A stretch of DNA of 16,110 nt from Anaerolineaceae bacterium UBA4890 (GTDB lineage Bacteria; Chloroflexota; Anaerolineae; Anaerolineales; Anaerolineaceae). A program made the translations under genes and the position numbers. Under the pieces are notes generated by a model. That model ran no database searches. It saw only the letters and a list, made by a program, of their open reading frames with translations, and was not told the origin of the DNA. Shown here one piece after another: positions 1 through 6,823 of this stretch. Numbering within the stretch: position 1 is the first letter of the stretch; every line of letters starts with the position of its first letter. The stretch spans positions 1 through 16,110 of the forward strand of contig DHCY01000008.1 of the NCBI GenBank assembly GCA_002399085.1, written 5' to 3'.

Positions 1-423
1 GCCCTGGCAACCCAAATTTGGGAACTTCTGCCCGTCCAGGAAAGTCTGCGAGCTTTCAAAGGCAGCTATTCAGAATACAAAGAGTTTCTGAACAATCGCA
101 ACAAGCCAGAAGCGTCCACTGTTGACCTGCCTGCCGAGAAATCCAACCTGGACACTGAAAAGCAAAAACGAACGAGTCTCAGCCGTAACCAACGCCAGCA
201 ATTACAGAAAAAAATTGCTGCAGTGGAAGCCAAAGTGCATTCAGCCGAAATAGAAAAAGCGACCTGGGAAGCGCAGCTTGCCTCCCCACCGGCAGATCCC
301 CGCAAACTGCAGAAAATCACCGATGCTTACCAGGCGGTCTGCCTGAGCCTTGAGGAGCTGCTGGAAGAATGGGAAAAACTGGCAGAGACCCTCCACACGA
401 ACGATTCCGACCTGTCAGAATAG
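1..423 (+). CDS. ABC-F family ATPase, C-terminal fragment (5' end outside window)
   Basis: The reading frame is open from the first base and ends at a TAG at 421-423, giving about 140 residues. It begins ALATQIWEL and continues with FKGSYSEYKEFL. That matches the end of the second nucleotide-binding domain of ABC-F proteins (Uup/EttA/YdiF type), where a conserved helix is followed by a 'G-x-Y-x-x-Y' segment. The remainder is charged, with two long helices separated by a PPADPRKL turn, which fits the C-terminal coiled-coil hairpin of Uup-like members. ABC-F proteins are soluble, act on ribosomes or nucleic acid, and lack membrane segments. Both Walker motifs lie upstream of the window, so the family call rests on the tail alone. 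Nothing links it to the downstream cluster: a 115-base gap with its own promoter-like box separates them. Confidence 0.75.
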   Translation, partial: ALATQIWELLPVQESLRAFKGSYSEYKEFLNNRNKPEASTVDLPAEKSNLDTEKQKRTSLSRNQRQQLQKKIAAVEAKVHSAEIEKATWEAQLASPPADPRKLQKITDAYQAVCLSLEELLEEWEKLAETLHTNDSDLSE

Positions 424-508
424 CGCTTTGATTCAAAATTTAATTCAGTTTCCTTTGGTTTTTGACATTAATCGAGCTCGGAGACTCGGTTTTCTTGCAG
501 CCGTGTAG

Positions 509-514
509 TATAAT
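509..514 (+). promoter_or_regulatory. Perfect TATAAT -10 box upstream of the Hsp70 gene
   Basis: TATAAT occurs 12 bases before the GGAGG ribosome-binding site and 24 bases before the TTG start. This would give a very short 5' leader. No good -35 box stands at the usual 16-18 base spacing (sequence near 486-491 is TCGGTT), so the promoter may be weak or activator-dependent. The TTGACA at 462-467 is too far away to pair with it. Confidence 0.5.
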
Positions 515-526
515 TCGTTTACTTTT

Positions 527-531
527 GGAGG
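527..531 (+). promoter_or_regulatory. GGAGG ribosome-binding site supporting the TTG start of the Hsp70 gene
   Basis: GGAGG lies seven bases before TTG at 539. The next residues (GEHSLAVGIDLGTT) put the Hsp70 phosphate-binding loop at its normal distance from the N-terminus, so TTG is preferred over any internal ATG. Confidence 0.7.
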
Positions 532-538
532 AATTGAA

Positions 539-2086
539 TTGGGAGAGCATTCACTTGCTGTCGGCATTGATCTGGGAACAACATTTTCGTCTGTTTCCAT
601 CGTTAATGATAACGGGGACCCAGAAATCCTCGTTAATGCTGAAGGGGAAAGGCTGACACCCTCAGCAGTCTTCTTTGATGAAGAATCCATCGTGATTGGT
701 GAGCTGGCGAAATATAACTCAACCATCCATCCGAACGAGGTTATCCAATTCGTAAAACGCGAAATGGGCAATGGTGATTTCTATGTGAAACATCATGGAC
801 GGAAGCTTTCCCCAATAGATATCTCTGCGTTAATCCTAAAAAAACTCAAACAAGACAGTGAGACCTTGCTAGGCGATGAAATCCGCTACGCTGTACTCAC
901 AGTTCCGGCTTACTTCGACGAAAAACATCGTCGTGCCACTGAACAAGCCGGTGAGATTGCCGGGTTCAAAGTTCTTAACTTAATCAATGAGCCCACTGCT
1001 GCCGCAATTGCGTTTGGCGTGCTTAAGAGTGAAGTTGACGAGACCGTGCTTGTTTACGACCTCGGTGGTGGAACCTTCGATGCCACCCTTGTTTGGGTGG
1101 AAAGGAAAGGCGAAACCATCAGAATCCTTTCCACTGATGGCGATTCACGGCTCGGCGGCAAGGATTTTGACGACGCTATCATACGAAAATGCGTTGACAA
1201 ATTCAAATCCGAGCACAACTTCGACCCCAGCGAAGACGCTGCTGAAAGCCAGCAACTCAGACTTGATGCCGAAAAAGCGAAAAAGGAACTGAGTGCTCGA
1301 CCCAAGACAACGATCCTGGTTCGTGCGGGCGGATTGCGCAGCCAGGTAACCATTACTCGTGATGAGTTCAATGAAGCAATTAAACCGAAGATCGACACCA
1401 CCCTGGCGTTGGTTCGAAGCGTGTTGCGCATGGCAAAAGTCCAACCATCCGAAGTGGATCGCATCCTGATGATAGGCGGCTCAACACGCATACCAATCGT
1501 CCGGGAAATGGTTTCGGGCATGTTTACCAAGGAAGTTGATGTATCGATCAACCCTGACGAAGCGGTAAGTCTTGGAGCATCTATTATGGCAGCCAAGGAA
1601 GTCGCCAAAATTCCAAACGAAAGCATTCCTTCATCTGTTGAGGAAAAAATTGGCGGCATCAACATCACCGATGTCGTCAGTCATTCCATTGGCATTGAAG
1701 CCTCAGCCCCCGGAACGATGCAAAAGATCAACTCGATTCTGATCAAGAAAAATAGCCCCATCCCTTGTGAAGTTTCCAAAGAATTTGTCACTTCCATTCC
1801 TGGGCAGACTGCGGTCAAGCTTACTGTATTCCAGGGGGAATTCCAAAACCCAAGTTTATGCAATCCAATTGGTGACTTTTTCATGACCGGATTACCGCCA
1901 AACCGACCTCCCGGGAAAAGAGTGCGTGTCACTGTTGCTTGTACCGCAAATGGCACTGTCCAAATTACGGCAAAGGACATCGAGTCAGGTGCCGAAACAA
2001 ACACACACGTCAATTATGCCTTCAATGACTCCGGCTCCCAGGTTTCAGCGAAGAAACTCTGGATGGAGTCGCTGGCAATTGAGTGA
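539..2086 (+). CDS. Hsp70/DnaK-like chaperone lacking the C-terminal helical lid
   Basis: A 515-residue ATP-dependent chaperone of the Hsp70 family, cytosolic, with no signal peptide. The nucleotide-binding domain is complete: GIDLGTT (residues 9-15), Lys73 in FVKREMG at the position of the DnaK catalytic lysine, NEPTAAAIAFG, DLGGGTFD (174-181) and GGSTR (313-317). At the position of DnaK Thr199 the sequence reads DGDSRLGG, so Ser replaces Thr. After a linker near 360-380, a beta-type substrate-binding domain follows (SHSIGIE, then beta-rich sequence to about 500). The protein then stops, whereas DnaK is usually 600-640 residues; the alpha-helical lid and tail are absent. It stands first in a cluster containing J-like proteins, suggesting a dedicated chaperone rather than the housekeeping DnaK. 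GrpE is not encoded here. The family call is firm; the specific client is unknown. Confidence 0.93.
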   Translation: MGEHSLAVGIDLGTTFSSVSIVNDNGDPEILVNAEGERLTPSAVFFDEESIVIGELAKYNSTIHPNEVIQFVKREMGNGDFYVKHHGRKLSPIDISALILKKLKQDSETLLGDEIRYAVLTVPAYFDEKHRRATEQAGEIAGFKVLNLINEPTAAAIAFGVLKSEVDETVLVYDLGGGTFDATLVWVERKGETIRILSTDGDSRLGGKDFDDAIIRKCVDKFKSEHNFDPSEDAAESQQLRLDAEKAKKELSARPKTTILVRAGGLRSQVTITRDEFNEAIKPKIDTTLALVRSVLRMAKVQPSEVDRILMIGGSTRIPIVREMVSGMFTKEVDVSINPDEAVSLGASIMAAKEVAKIPNESIPSSVEEKIGGINITDVVSHSIGIEASAPGTMQKINSILIKKNSPIPCEVSKEFVTSIPGQTAVKLTVFQGEFQNPSLCNPIGDFFMTGLPPNRPPGKRVRVTVACTANGTVQITAKDIESGAETNTHVNYAFNDSGSQVSAKKLWMESLAIE

Positions 2087-2203
2087 GCATATGCTGTTTT
2101 TGGCATTTTATGCAGGGTATTGGAGCCCTCTTTAATCATGCAATAGTGAGATACTTCTGACATCAGGTCAGTAATTGTCTTGCTCGTAACAAAACCAAAA
2201 TAA

Positions 2204-2232
2204 CTGCACATTATCCATATAATGGATATAAT
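2204..2232 (+). promoter_or_regulatory. Candidate promoter: CTGCAC (2204-2209), 17 bases, TATAAT (2227-2232)
   Basis: The 173-base gap between the Hsp70 gene and the next gene holds two overlapping-register TATAAT hexamers (2218-2223 and 2227-2232). The second stands 17 bases after CTGCAC, a weak -35 match, and 27 bases before the ATG at 2260. It would drive the rest of the cluster. A palindrome (2212-2228) lies inside it. No convincing terminator for the Hsp70 transcript is seen in the gap, so read-through may also supply downstream transcription. Confidence 0.45.
2212..2228. promoter_or_regulatory. Perfect 7-base-arm palindrome overlapping the -10 region (possible operator)
   Basis: TATCCAT-ATA-ATGGATA is a perfect inverted repeat with a three-base spacer. 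It lies between the -35-like and -10 boxes and overlaps the -10. The placement is typical of a repressor operator. The arms are AT-rich, so chance occurrence is possible. No regulator gene is visible in the window. Confidence 0.4.
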
Positions 2233-2259
2233 TAATTTAGTATTTGTCAGGGGTTATTT

Positions 2260-3081
2260 ATGAATTACTACGAACTATTAAATGTCACAACAGAAATGCC
2301 ATCTGCTGAAATACAGTCCGCCTTGGATCAGGCATACGATCAATGGCGGGCCTTGGTCACTCATCACGATCCACAAAAAGTGGCTGAAGCCAATCAGAAG
2401 CTCGAAACCATCGAACTTATTCGAGGGGTATTGCTTGATCCAGGCAAACGGTCTGAATACGACCAGAGTCTGCTCATTCACCAAGCCGATGTCGGCGGTC
2501 TGTATGATCCAGATATCCCTAATACAGTCGATTCTGGGGGGATGAGCTTCTCCGGAGGCAGAGGTAATGTCGTCCAACTGGCGCCACCAGATCGCGTTGA
2601 TGGTTGGGTTTGCTCGAACTGTGACAGGGCAAATCCGGTAAAAACGAGGTTTTGTAAGGAGTGCGGTACTGAAGTTGGCATTACCTGCCCAAAATGTGGC
2701 ACCCTTACCCAGGCAGACAGCAAATACTGTGATAACTGCGGGGCGGATATTGAGGAGGCTCGAGCTGAACTTGAAAGAGAGACCCGCCGGCAGGCTGAGT
2801 TACAGCGTCAAGAAGCTCAACTAGCGCCCGTCAGAGAGAAAAGCCGGCGAATTGGGTGGAGCACCAGCCTATGGTGGTGGATACATCCAGGAATAGGTTT
2901 TTTCGTTTGGATTTATGGTTACATCTTAACCTCAGGAATTCTACGAGACCTGCAAGGCAACCCAGATTTGGCATTACAAGAGCAAGCCAGAACCGGTAAA
3001 AACAGAGCGCTTGTTTCACTAATGATCGTGTTTCTCTTTATTGTGTGTTCCGGGATTGTAGGGATCATCCAGAGTTTCTAA
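2260..3081 (+). CDS. J-domain-like (HHD instead of HPD), double zinc-ribbon, membrane-anchored protein
   Basis: A 273-residue protein. Residues 1-75 align by eye with a J domain: YYELLNV at the start, a helix ending WRALV, and a third helix ending LLDPGKRSEYD. The HPD loop that stimulates Hsp70 ATPase reads THHDP (His35-His36-Asp37), with Pro replaced by His. Residues 118-160 form two zinc ribbons: Cys118/121 with Cys132/135, and Cys143/146 with Cys157/160. A charged Glu/Arg-rich helix follows (about 163-200). Then come a Trp-rich hydrophobic segment (about 204-230) and a C-terminal membrane helix (about 249-273). AGGGG precedes the ATG by six bases. It is the first of three paralogues in the cluster, the others being at 5898 and 6824. 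Likely role (inference): membrane-tethered co-chaperone or adaptor of the neighbouring Hsp70. Whether it still acts on Hsp70 is uncertain because of the changed loop. Confidence 0.85.
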   Translation: MNYYELLNVTTEMPSAEIQSALDQAYDQWRALVTHHDPQKVAEANQKLETIELIRGVLLDPGKRSEYDQSLLIHQADVGGLYDPDIPNTVDSGGMSFSGGRGNVVQLAPPDRVDGWVCSNCDRANPVKTRFCKECGTEVGITCPKCGTLTQADSKYCDNCGADIEEARAELERETRRQAELQRQEAQLAPVREKSRRIGWSTSLWWWIHPGIGFFVWIYGYILTSGILRDLQGNPDLALQEQARTGKNRALVSLMIVFLFIVCSGIVGIIQSF

Positions 3082-3098
3082 TAGCATGAAATAACATT

Positions 3099-3104
3099 AG
3101 GAGG
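3099..3104 (+). promoter_or_regulatory. Perfect AGGAGG ribosome-binding site for the SPFH gene
   Basis: AGGAGG lies six bases before ATG 3111. It is the strongest ribosome-binding site in the cluster, consistent with a scaffold protein made in many copies. Confidence 0.75.
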
Positions 3105-3110
3105 TTTTTT

Positions 3111-4406
3111 ATGAGCGATAACAGAGATTACATCGATGAGAGTAGTTTGGTAAGAGTAGAGCAACTTCTCGACAAGGGAATACCGATTTTTTTTCTTGCT
3201 GGAAAGTACCAGGTCAAAGAAGGATTTTGCGCCGTTCTCACCGAAGGCGGAGTCTACCGCGAAACGCTCGGACCGGGCTTCTATTACTTGAATAAATATA
3301 AGTTCTTCCGCGATCTGCGTGCAACCATCGTGGACTTGCGCACAAAATCACTCAGCATCGAGACCAAACGCAAATACCAGATCAGATACCCAATACCGAT
3401 ACAAATTGACTTGGATCTTTCGGTGGAATACAAGGTCACCGACCCACGTATCGTCGCGCTGGAGTACGAAGAACCCCTGAAAGCGCTTTTCGACCGCGTT
3501 AACCAGGCTATCGACCCAATAATGAGTGTCGCCACGCACGACGAAGTGCTATCACGACGCAATGAATTTGCCCAACGCATCCTGCGCTCAGTGCAATCGG
3601 AACAATATGGGCGCTCGCTTGGCATTGAAGTCAAGAATATTATTGTCACTCACTTGAAAGCGCTCGATGCTGGCAAGGACGCTATTGGTCAACGGCAAGC
3701 AGCAGAGATGAATCGCATCCGCGACGCACAGATCGAAGCTTACATCCTCCAGAACTCTCCGATGGACATGCGGATTATGTTACTGCAAGCTTCTCCAGAT
3801 CAGAGGATTGAATTGCTTAAAGAAATTGCCGATCAAGGCTATCTCTCTTCGGAAGGGATGACCCTCTACGCGCCATCCAATATGTCTGGACAGTCTGGAA
3901 ACCAGGCTTTGATGGGTCTCCTCGGTGGTGGCAATTTTGGTGGTGTGCCAGGGCAATATCCAGGGCAAAATCAATACGGCGGCGGTTTCGGGCAGCAGGG
4001 TGGAATGGGGGGCATGGGCGGGATGCCGGGTCAATACCAGGGCTCTGCTCCGCAATTGCCTGGTGGAACAGTAGGTATTGGGCAACAACCAGGTGGTCAG
4101 AATCGCATGGTCACCGAAGTAAATTATCTCAAGACATTACCCGGAGCAGACGTACAGATTAAGACGGGGAAGGATAGCAACGGCTTGCCCACGGGCGACA
4201 CCCACATCATGGTTACCTTACCCAAGGTCTCAGGAGGCACAATTACCTGTTACTTTAGTTGCGATTCCAATTTCCCTAACACCCCTCCATTTTTCAGTGT
4301 CGAGGTGGATGGTTTCGATTACCCCTTTGAGTCAGCCACCATGCGGACCTGGCGGGGAAATTATCTCATTGAAATTGTTCGCGAAGTCCTTTCTGGAGTA
4401 GGTTAA
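3111..4406 (+). CDS. SPFH/band-7 protein fused through a Gly-rich linker to an E2/UEV-like domain
   Basis: A 431-residue protein in three parts. Residues about 25-220 look like an SPFH/band-7 (stomatin/flotillin-type) domain: GEGxxAVL-like beta strand (VKEGFCAVLTEGG), LGPGFYY, the strand-rich IQIDLDLSVEYKVTDP region, and a helix starting near RQAAEMNRIRDAQ. SPFH proteins oligomerise into membrane-associated rings; no obvious N-terminal membrane helix is seen here beyond a short hydrophobic IPIFFLAG. Residues about 268-328 are a Gly/Gln/Met-rich flexible linker. Residues about 331-431 read like a ubiquitin-conjugating-fold domain: FPNTPPFFSVEV (388-399) resembles the 'YPxxPP' strand-loop of E2/RWD proteins, followed by a Trp and a final amphipathic helix. 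No Cys stands after the PP motif, so it would be catalytically dead (UEV-like) if the fold is right. The SPFH call is fairly firm; the E2-like call is tentative and could be another alpha/beta fold. Only one base separates it from the next gene. Confidence 0.85.
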   Translation: MSDNRDYIDESSLVRVEQLLDKGIPIFFLAGKYQVKEGFCAVLTEGGVYRETLGPGFYYLNKYKFFRDLRATIVDLRTKSLSIETKRKYQIRYPIPIQIDLDLSVEYKVTDPRIVALEYEEPLKALFDRVNQAIDPIMSVATHDEVLSRRNEFAQRILRSVQSEQYGRSLGIEVKNIIVTHLKALDAGKDAIGQRQAAEMNRIRDAQIEAYILQNSPMDMRIMLLQASPDQRIELLKEIADQGYLSSEGMTLYAPSNMSGQSGNQALMGLLGGGNFGGVPGQYPGQNQYGGGFGQQGGMGGMGGMPGQYQGSAPQLPGGTVGIGQQPGGQNRMVTEVNYLKTLPGADVQIKTGKDSNGLPTGDTHIMVTLPKVSGGTITCYFSCDSNFPNTPPFFSVEVDGFDYPFESATMRTWRGNYLIEIVREVLSGVG

Positions 4407-4407
4407 C

Positions 4408-5082
4408 ATGGATATTCAAAATGCAAAACAAATTCTGGGATTTGATCCGAACTCCCAGCCTGCTCCCGAAGAGGTTGACCAGGCATATTCCAAAGCCTTG
4501 AGCAGCCTGATCAAAGCTGAGTTCTCAGGTGAGGATGTTAGCGAAAAAAGAGAAGCACTCGAATTAGCGCTGCAGACTATCAGCCAACCTGTCCGGGATA
4601 ACCAGGTATCTTCTGCGCCTCTCGTTCCTCACATGCCCACTGCTACCTATCAGAAACCGGACCAGGCTCCGATTCCCGTAATTCATATCAGCGATTGGTC
4701 TGGTGCAGGGCAGGCACGGATAAATTACCTGACCTGTCCATTCTGCTATACCGAAGTAGCTGAAGGTTTCCAGGTCTGTCCAAACTGTCACAATCAAGTA
4801 GCTCGAACCTGCCCTTCCTGTGGCTCTTGGACAAGTGTCGCCTCCGAGCTTTGTAATCGTTGCGGCGCCCCCATGGCAATCGTTGCTGCCAATCGTTTCA
4901 ACCAGGCTGAATTAGTAAGACAAAAAATTGATGAGGAGCAGACCAACCTTGCCCGTGCGAATGAGGTTAATGAAGAGAAGAATCGTGAATTTATGACAAA
5001 AGGCGCGATCTTCTGGTTGATTGTCATCGCGGCAATGATTGGCTTTTGTGTTCTTGGTTTAATCATCCTCGAAGTGATTTAA
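4408..5082 (+). CDS. Helical N-terminus, double zinc-ribbon, C-terminal membrane anchor protein
   Basis: A 224-residue protein. Residues 1-65 are helical and loosely resemble the J-like N-termini of its neighbours (QILGFDPNSQPAPEEVDQAY then a second helix), but no HPD or HHD loop remains. A Pro-rich linker follows. Two zinc ribbons are complete: Cys110/113 with Cys124/127, and Cys135/138 with Cys149/152. A charged helix (about 165-195) leads to one C-terminal membrane helix (about 199-224), so it is probably tail-anchored with the ribbons in the cytosol. Its start is one base after the SPFH stop and its TAA overlaps the next ATG, so translation is probably coupled to both. Function unknown; by architecture it is an adaptor in the same membrane complex. 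Confidence 0.8.
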   Translation: MDIQNAKQILGFDPNSQPAPEEVDQAYSKALSSLIKAEFSGEDVSEKREALELALQTISQPVRDNQVSSAPLVPHMPTATYQKPDQAPIPVIHISDWSGAGQARINYLTCPFCYTEVAEGFQVCPNCHNQVARTCPSCGSWTSVASELCNRCGAPMAIVAANRFNQAELVRQKIDEEQTNLARANEVNEEKNREFMTKGAIFWLIVIAAMIGFCVLGLIILEVI

Positions 5083-5846
5083 TGGAAGATAAACCGGACC
5101 CTATTTCATTTGGAGAAAAATGCCCTAATTGTGGGGTTTTTAACCAAAGTGGGGTAAGATTGTGCGTAGCTTGTGGAGTGGTAATTGATCAATACAAGCG
5201 AACTTTTGGCAAACAGGGTGAAAATCGACGGCTCATTACCAGTATTGAAAATGTCAGCAATCAAAAAGGGGTCTGGATTGTTGCATTTATTATTGTTGTT
5301 CTGGCTGGGCTCGTATTCTTAGGAATTACACGGTTGGTACGCATTCGTCATATCGAACGAATTAAAAATGCTGAAATTGCCTATACAGAAGCACGGGATT
5401 CTTATGAACAGGGCAACCTTCTTTTAGCCCATGATCAGGTGTTACAGGCACGCAACTTGGGATACGATGAAAACGCGACGCAGCTGCTTCTGGTTGATAT
5501 CAATATCCAGCTCGGTAGAGAAGCCCTGGACTTCAAACGGGCAGAGCTCGCCTTGGATTACGCCGAGGAGTGCCTGAGTGTAATGCCCGGGGATAATCGT
5601 TGTTTTTCTCTGAGATGTGAGAGCATCTTGATCTCAGCAGACCAGTTGGGTCTGCAAACAAAATTTGAAGATGGCATAAAATTGCTCGAAAAATATCGGG
5701 GGACTTGCAAGGATTTTGATCGTTTCGATAGTGTTATTTATCAATTGTATGATGACTGGCATAAAGCTGCTAAGGATAACGGTGATTGGGTCAAAGCCTT
5801 TCGAATTAATAGAGAATGGAAGCAGAGGTTTCCGGAATCCCCTTGA
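5082..5846 (+). CDS. Zinc-ribbon, single membrane helix, TPR-like repeat protein
   Basis: The best start is the ATG at 5082, which overlaps the upstream TAA (TAATG). An ATG 36 bases upstream would add a peptide encoded inside the previous gene and is less likely. The protein has 254 residues: one zinc ribbon (Cys14/17 and Cys28/31), a membrane helix (about 63-86, GVWIVAFIIVVLAGLVFLG), then 160 residues of paired helices resembling TPR repeats (EIAYTEARDSYEQGNLLLAHDQVLQA; ALDFKRAELALDYAEECLSVMPG). The ribbon and the repeats lie on opposite sides of the membrane, so one faces the outside unless the helix is re-entrant. TPR domains bind protein partners. A specific function is not recognised. 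Confidence 0.8.
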   Translation: MEDKPDPISFGEKCPNCGVFNQSGVRLCVACGVVIDQYKRTFGKQGENRRLITSIENVSNQKGVWIVAFIIVVLAGLVFLGITRLVRIRHIERIKNAEIAYTEARDSYEQGNLLLAHDQVLQARNLGYDENATQLLLVDINIQLGREALDFKRAELALDYAEECLSVMPGDNRCFSLRCESILISADQLGLQTKFEDGIKLLEKYRGTCKDFDRFDSVIYQLYDDWHKAAKDNGDWVKAFRINREWKQRFPESP

Positions 5847-5881
5847 GCAGCATAATTAATAGTTAATATTTATTTGATAAG

Positions 5882-5890
5882 AAGGAAGGA
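5882..5890 (+). promoter_or_regulatory. Purine-rich ribosome-binding site (AAGGAAGGA) fixing the start at 5898
   Basis: AAGGAAGGA ends seven bases before ATG 5898. The reading frame extends back to an ATG at 5874, but that start has no ribosome-binding site and would add eight residues before the conserved MVNFYELL start shared with the paralogues. Confidence 0.65.
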
Positions 5891-5897
5891 ACTTGAA

Positions 5898-6794
5898 ATG
5901 GTTAATTTTTATGAGTTATTGCAAGTAAGACAAACTGCATCCGAGACGGAGATTGAAGGGAAGCTTGATGAGCAGTATCAGAAATGGCGCGGTTTGGTGA
6001 CACACCACGACCCGAGCGTCGTTGCCCAGGCTAACCAGGCACTCCAGACGATCGAAGAGGCTCGCTCCACCTTGCTGAACCCTGCCACGCGACTTGGTTA
6101 TGACAACACGCTCAAAGCGGAACTGGCAACCATGGGCGGTCTTTCAGATCCCAATATCTCCTTTGCGCAACCAACCACACAATTTGCAGGTTTTAATGGT
6201 GGTATGATGGCTGGTGCTCCGGCGATCAACATCCCAGTAGTGAACCCGGTTAGCATTGAGCGCACCGATGCCTGGATTTGCCCTTCATGTGGGAAGCCTA
6301 ATCCTATCGGATCAATCTATTGTGTGAATGACGGTAGCGTTATTGGCAAGAGTTGCCCAAGTTGTAATACCATGGTGGAAGCTTCGAATAAATTCTGCTC
6401 AAACTGCGGCGTGGATAAAGAACAAGCTTTTCAGGAAAACAAGAAGGGTACTATTGCCATGATGCAAGACAGGATCAACGCTGTCCGGGCAGAAATCCAA
6501 TTGGCAGAAACCAATCCTTACCGCTATTCGAAACAAAATCCTTCAGCCAAGGGCGTGGCATCGGGTTGCCTATCTGTAGTTTTATGGATTGTTATTTTTA
6601 GCATGGTTGGAGGCATTGGTGGCGGCGAAGGCGCATCAGTGTTCTTTGGTCTTGTATTCGCCACATTGGCAGTTGTTGGCTTAGTTTACCTTTCAGCCAA
6701 ATCTGGTGCCAGCAAAACCCTTGAATCAGATCTTCTCCCCCGACTGAATATGCTCGAGCAGGAACTGAGAGAATATAAAAAGATTACTTACTAA
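5898..6794 (+). CDS. J-domain-like (HHD) double zinc-ribbon membrane protein, paralogue 2
   Basis: A 298-residue paralogue of the product at 2260, and closer to the one at 6824. The J-like domain (1-75) starts FYELLQV, carries THHDP (His36-His37-Asp38) in place of HPD and ends LLNPATRLGYD. A linker of low complexity follows. The first zinc ribbon is imperfect: Cys128/131 are paired with Cys142 and Asp145 (YCVNDG), so the fourth ligand is lost or replaced by Asp. The second is complete (Cys153/156 and Cys167/170). A helix rich in Glu/Gln, then two hydrophobic segments with a Gly-rich turn between them (about 216-272), then a C-terminal coiled coil. Likely inserted by both helices with both ends cytosolic (inference). 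Confidence 0.85.
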   Translation: MVNFYELLQVRQTASETEIEGKLDEQYQKWRGLVTHHDPSVVAQANQALQTIEEARSTLLNPATRLGYDNTLKAELATMGGLSDPNISFAQPTTQFAGFNGGMMAGAPAINIPVVNPVSIERTDAWICPSCGKPNPIGSIYCVNDGSVIGKSCPSCNTMVEASNKFCSNCGVDKEQAFQENKKGTIAMMQDRINAVRAEIQLAETNPYRYSKQNPSAKGVASGCLSVVLWIVIFSMVGGIGGGEGASVFFGLVFATLAVVGLVYLSAKSGASKTLESDLLPRLNMLEQELREYKKITY

Positions 6795-6823
6795 AAGAAG
6801 TAAACATATCAGAGGTATTTTGA

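Noticed and set aside
462..467. TTGACA as the -35 box of the Hsp70 promoter
   Set aside because: It lies 41 bases before the TATAAT at 509-514; no -10 box is found at 16-18 bases, so the two cannot form one sigma-70 promoter.
1054..1668. 204-residue minus-strand frame inside the Hsp70 gene
   Set aside because: It is antisense to conserved Hsp70 motifs and encodes no recognisable protein; it is a shadow of codon bias.
3284..3649. 121-residue minus-strand frame inside the SPFH gene
   Set aside because: Antisense to the band-7 domain with low-complexity Ser/Arg composition; no start signal or family.
3111..4406. A bacterial ubiquitin-like conjugation operon
   Set aside because: The E2-like domain lacks an active-site Cys, and no E1-like, JAB or ubiquitin-like gene is seen; the HEXXH protein is a zincin, not a JAB peptidase.
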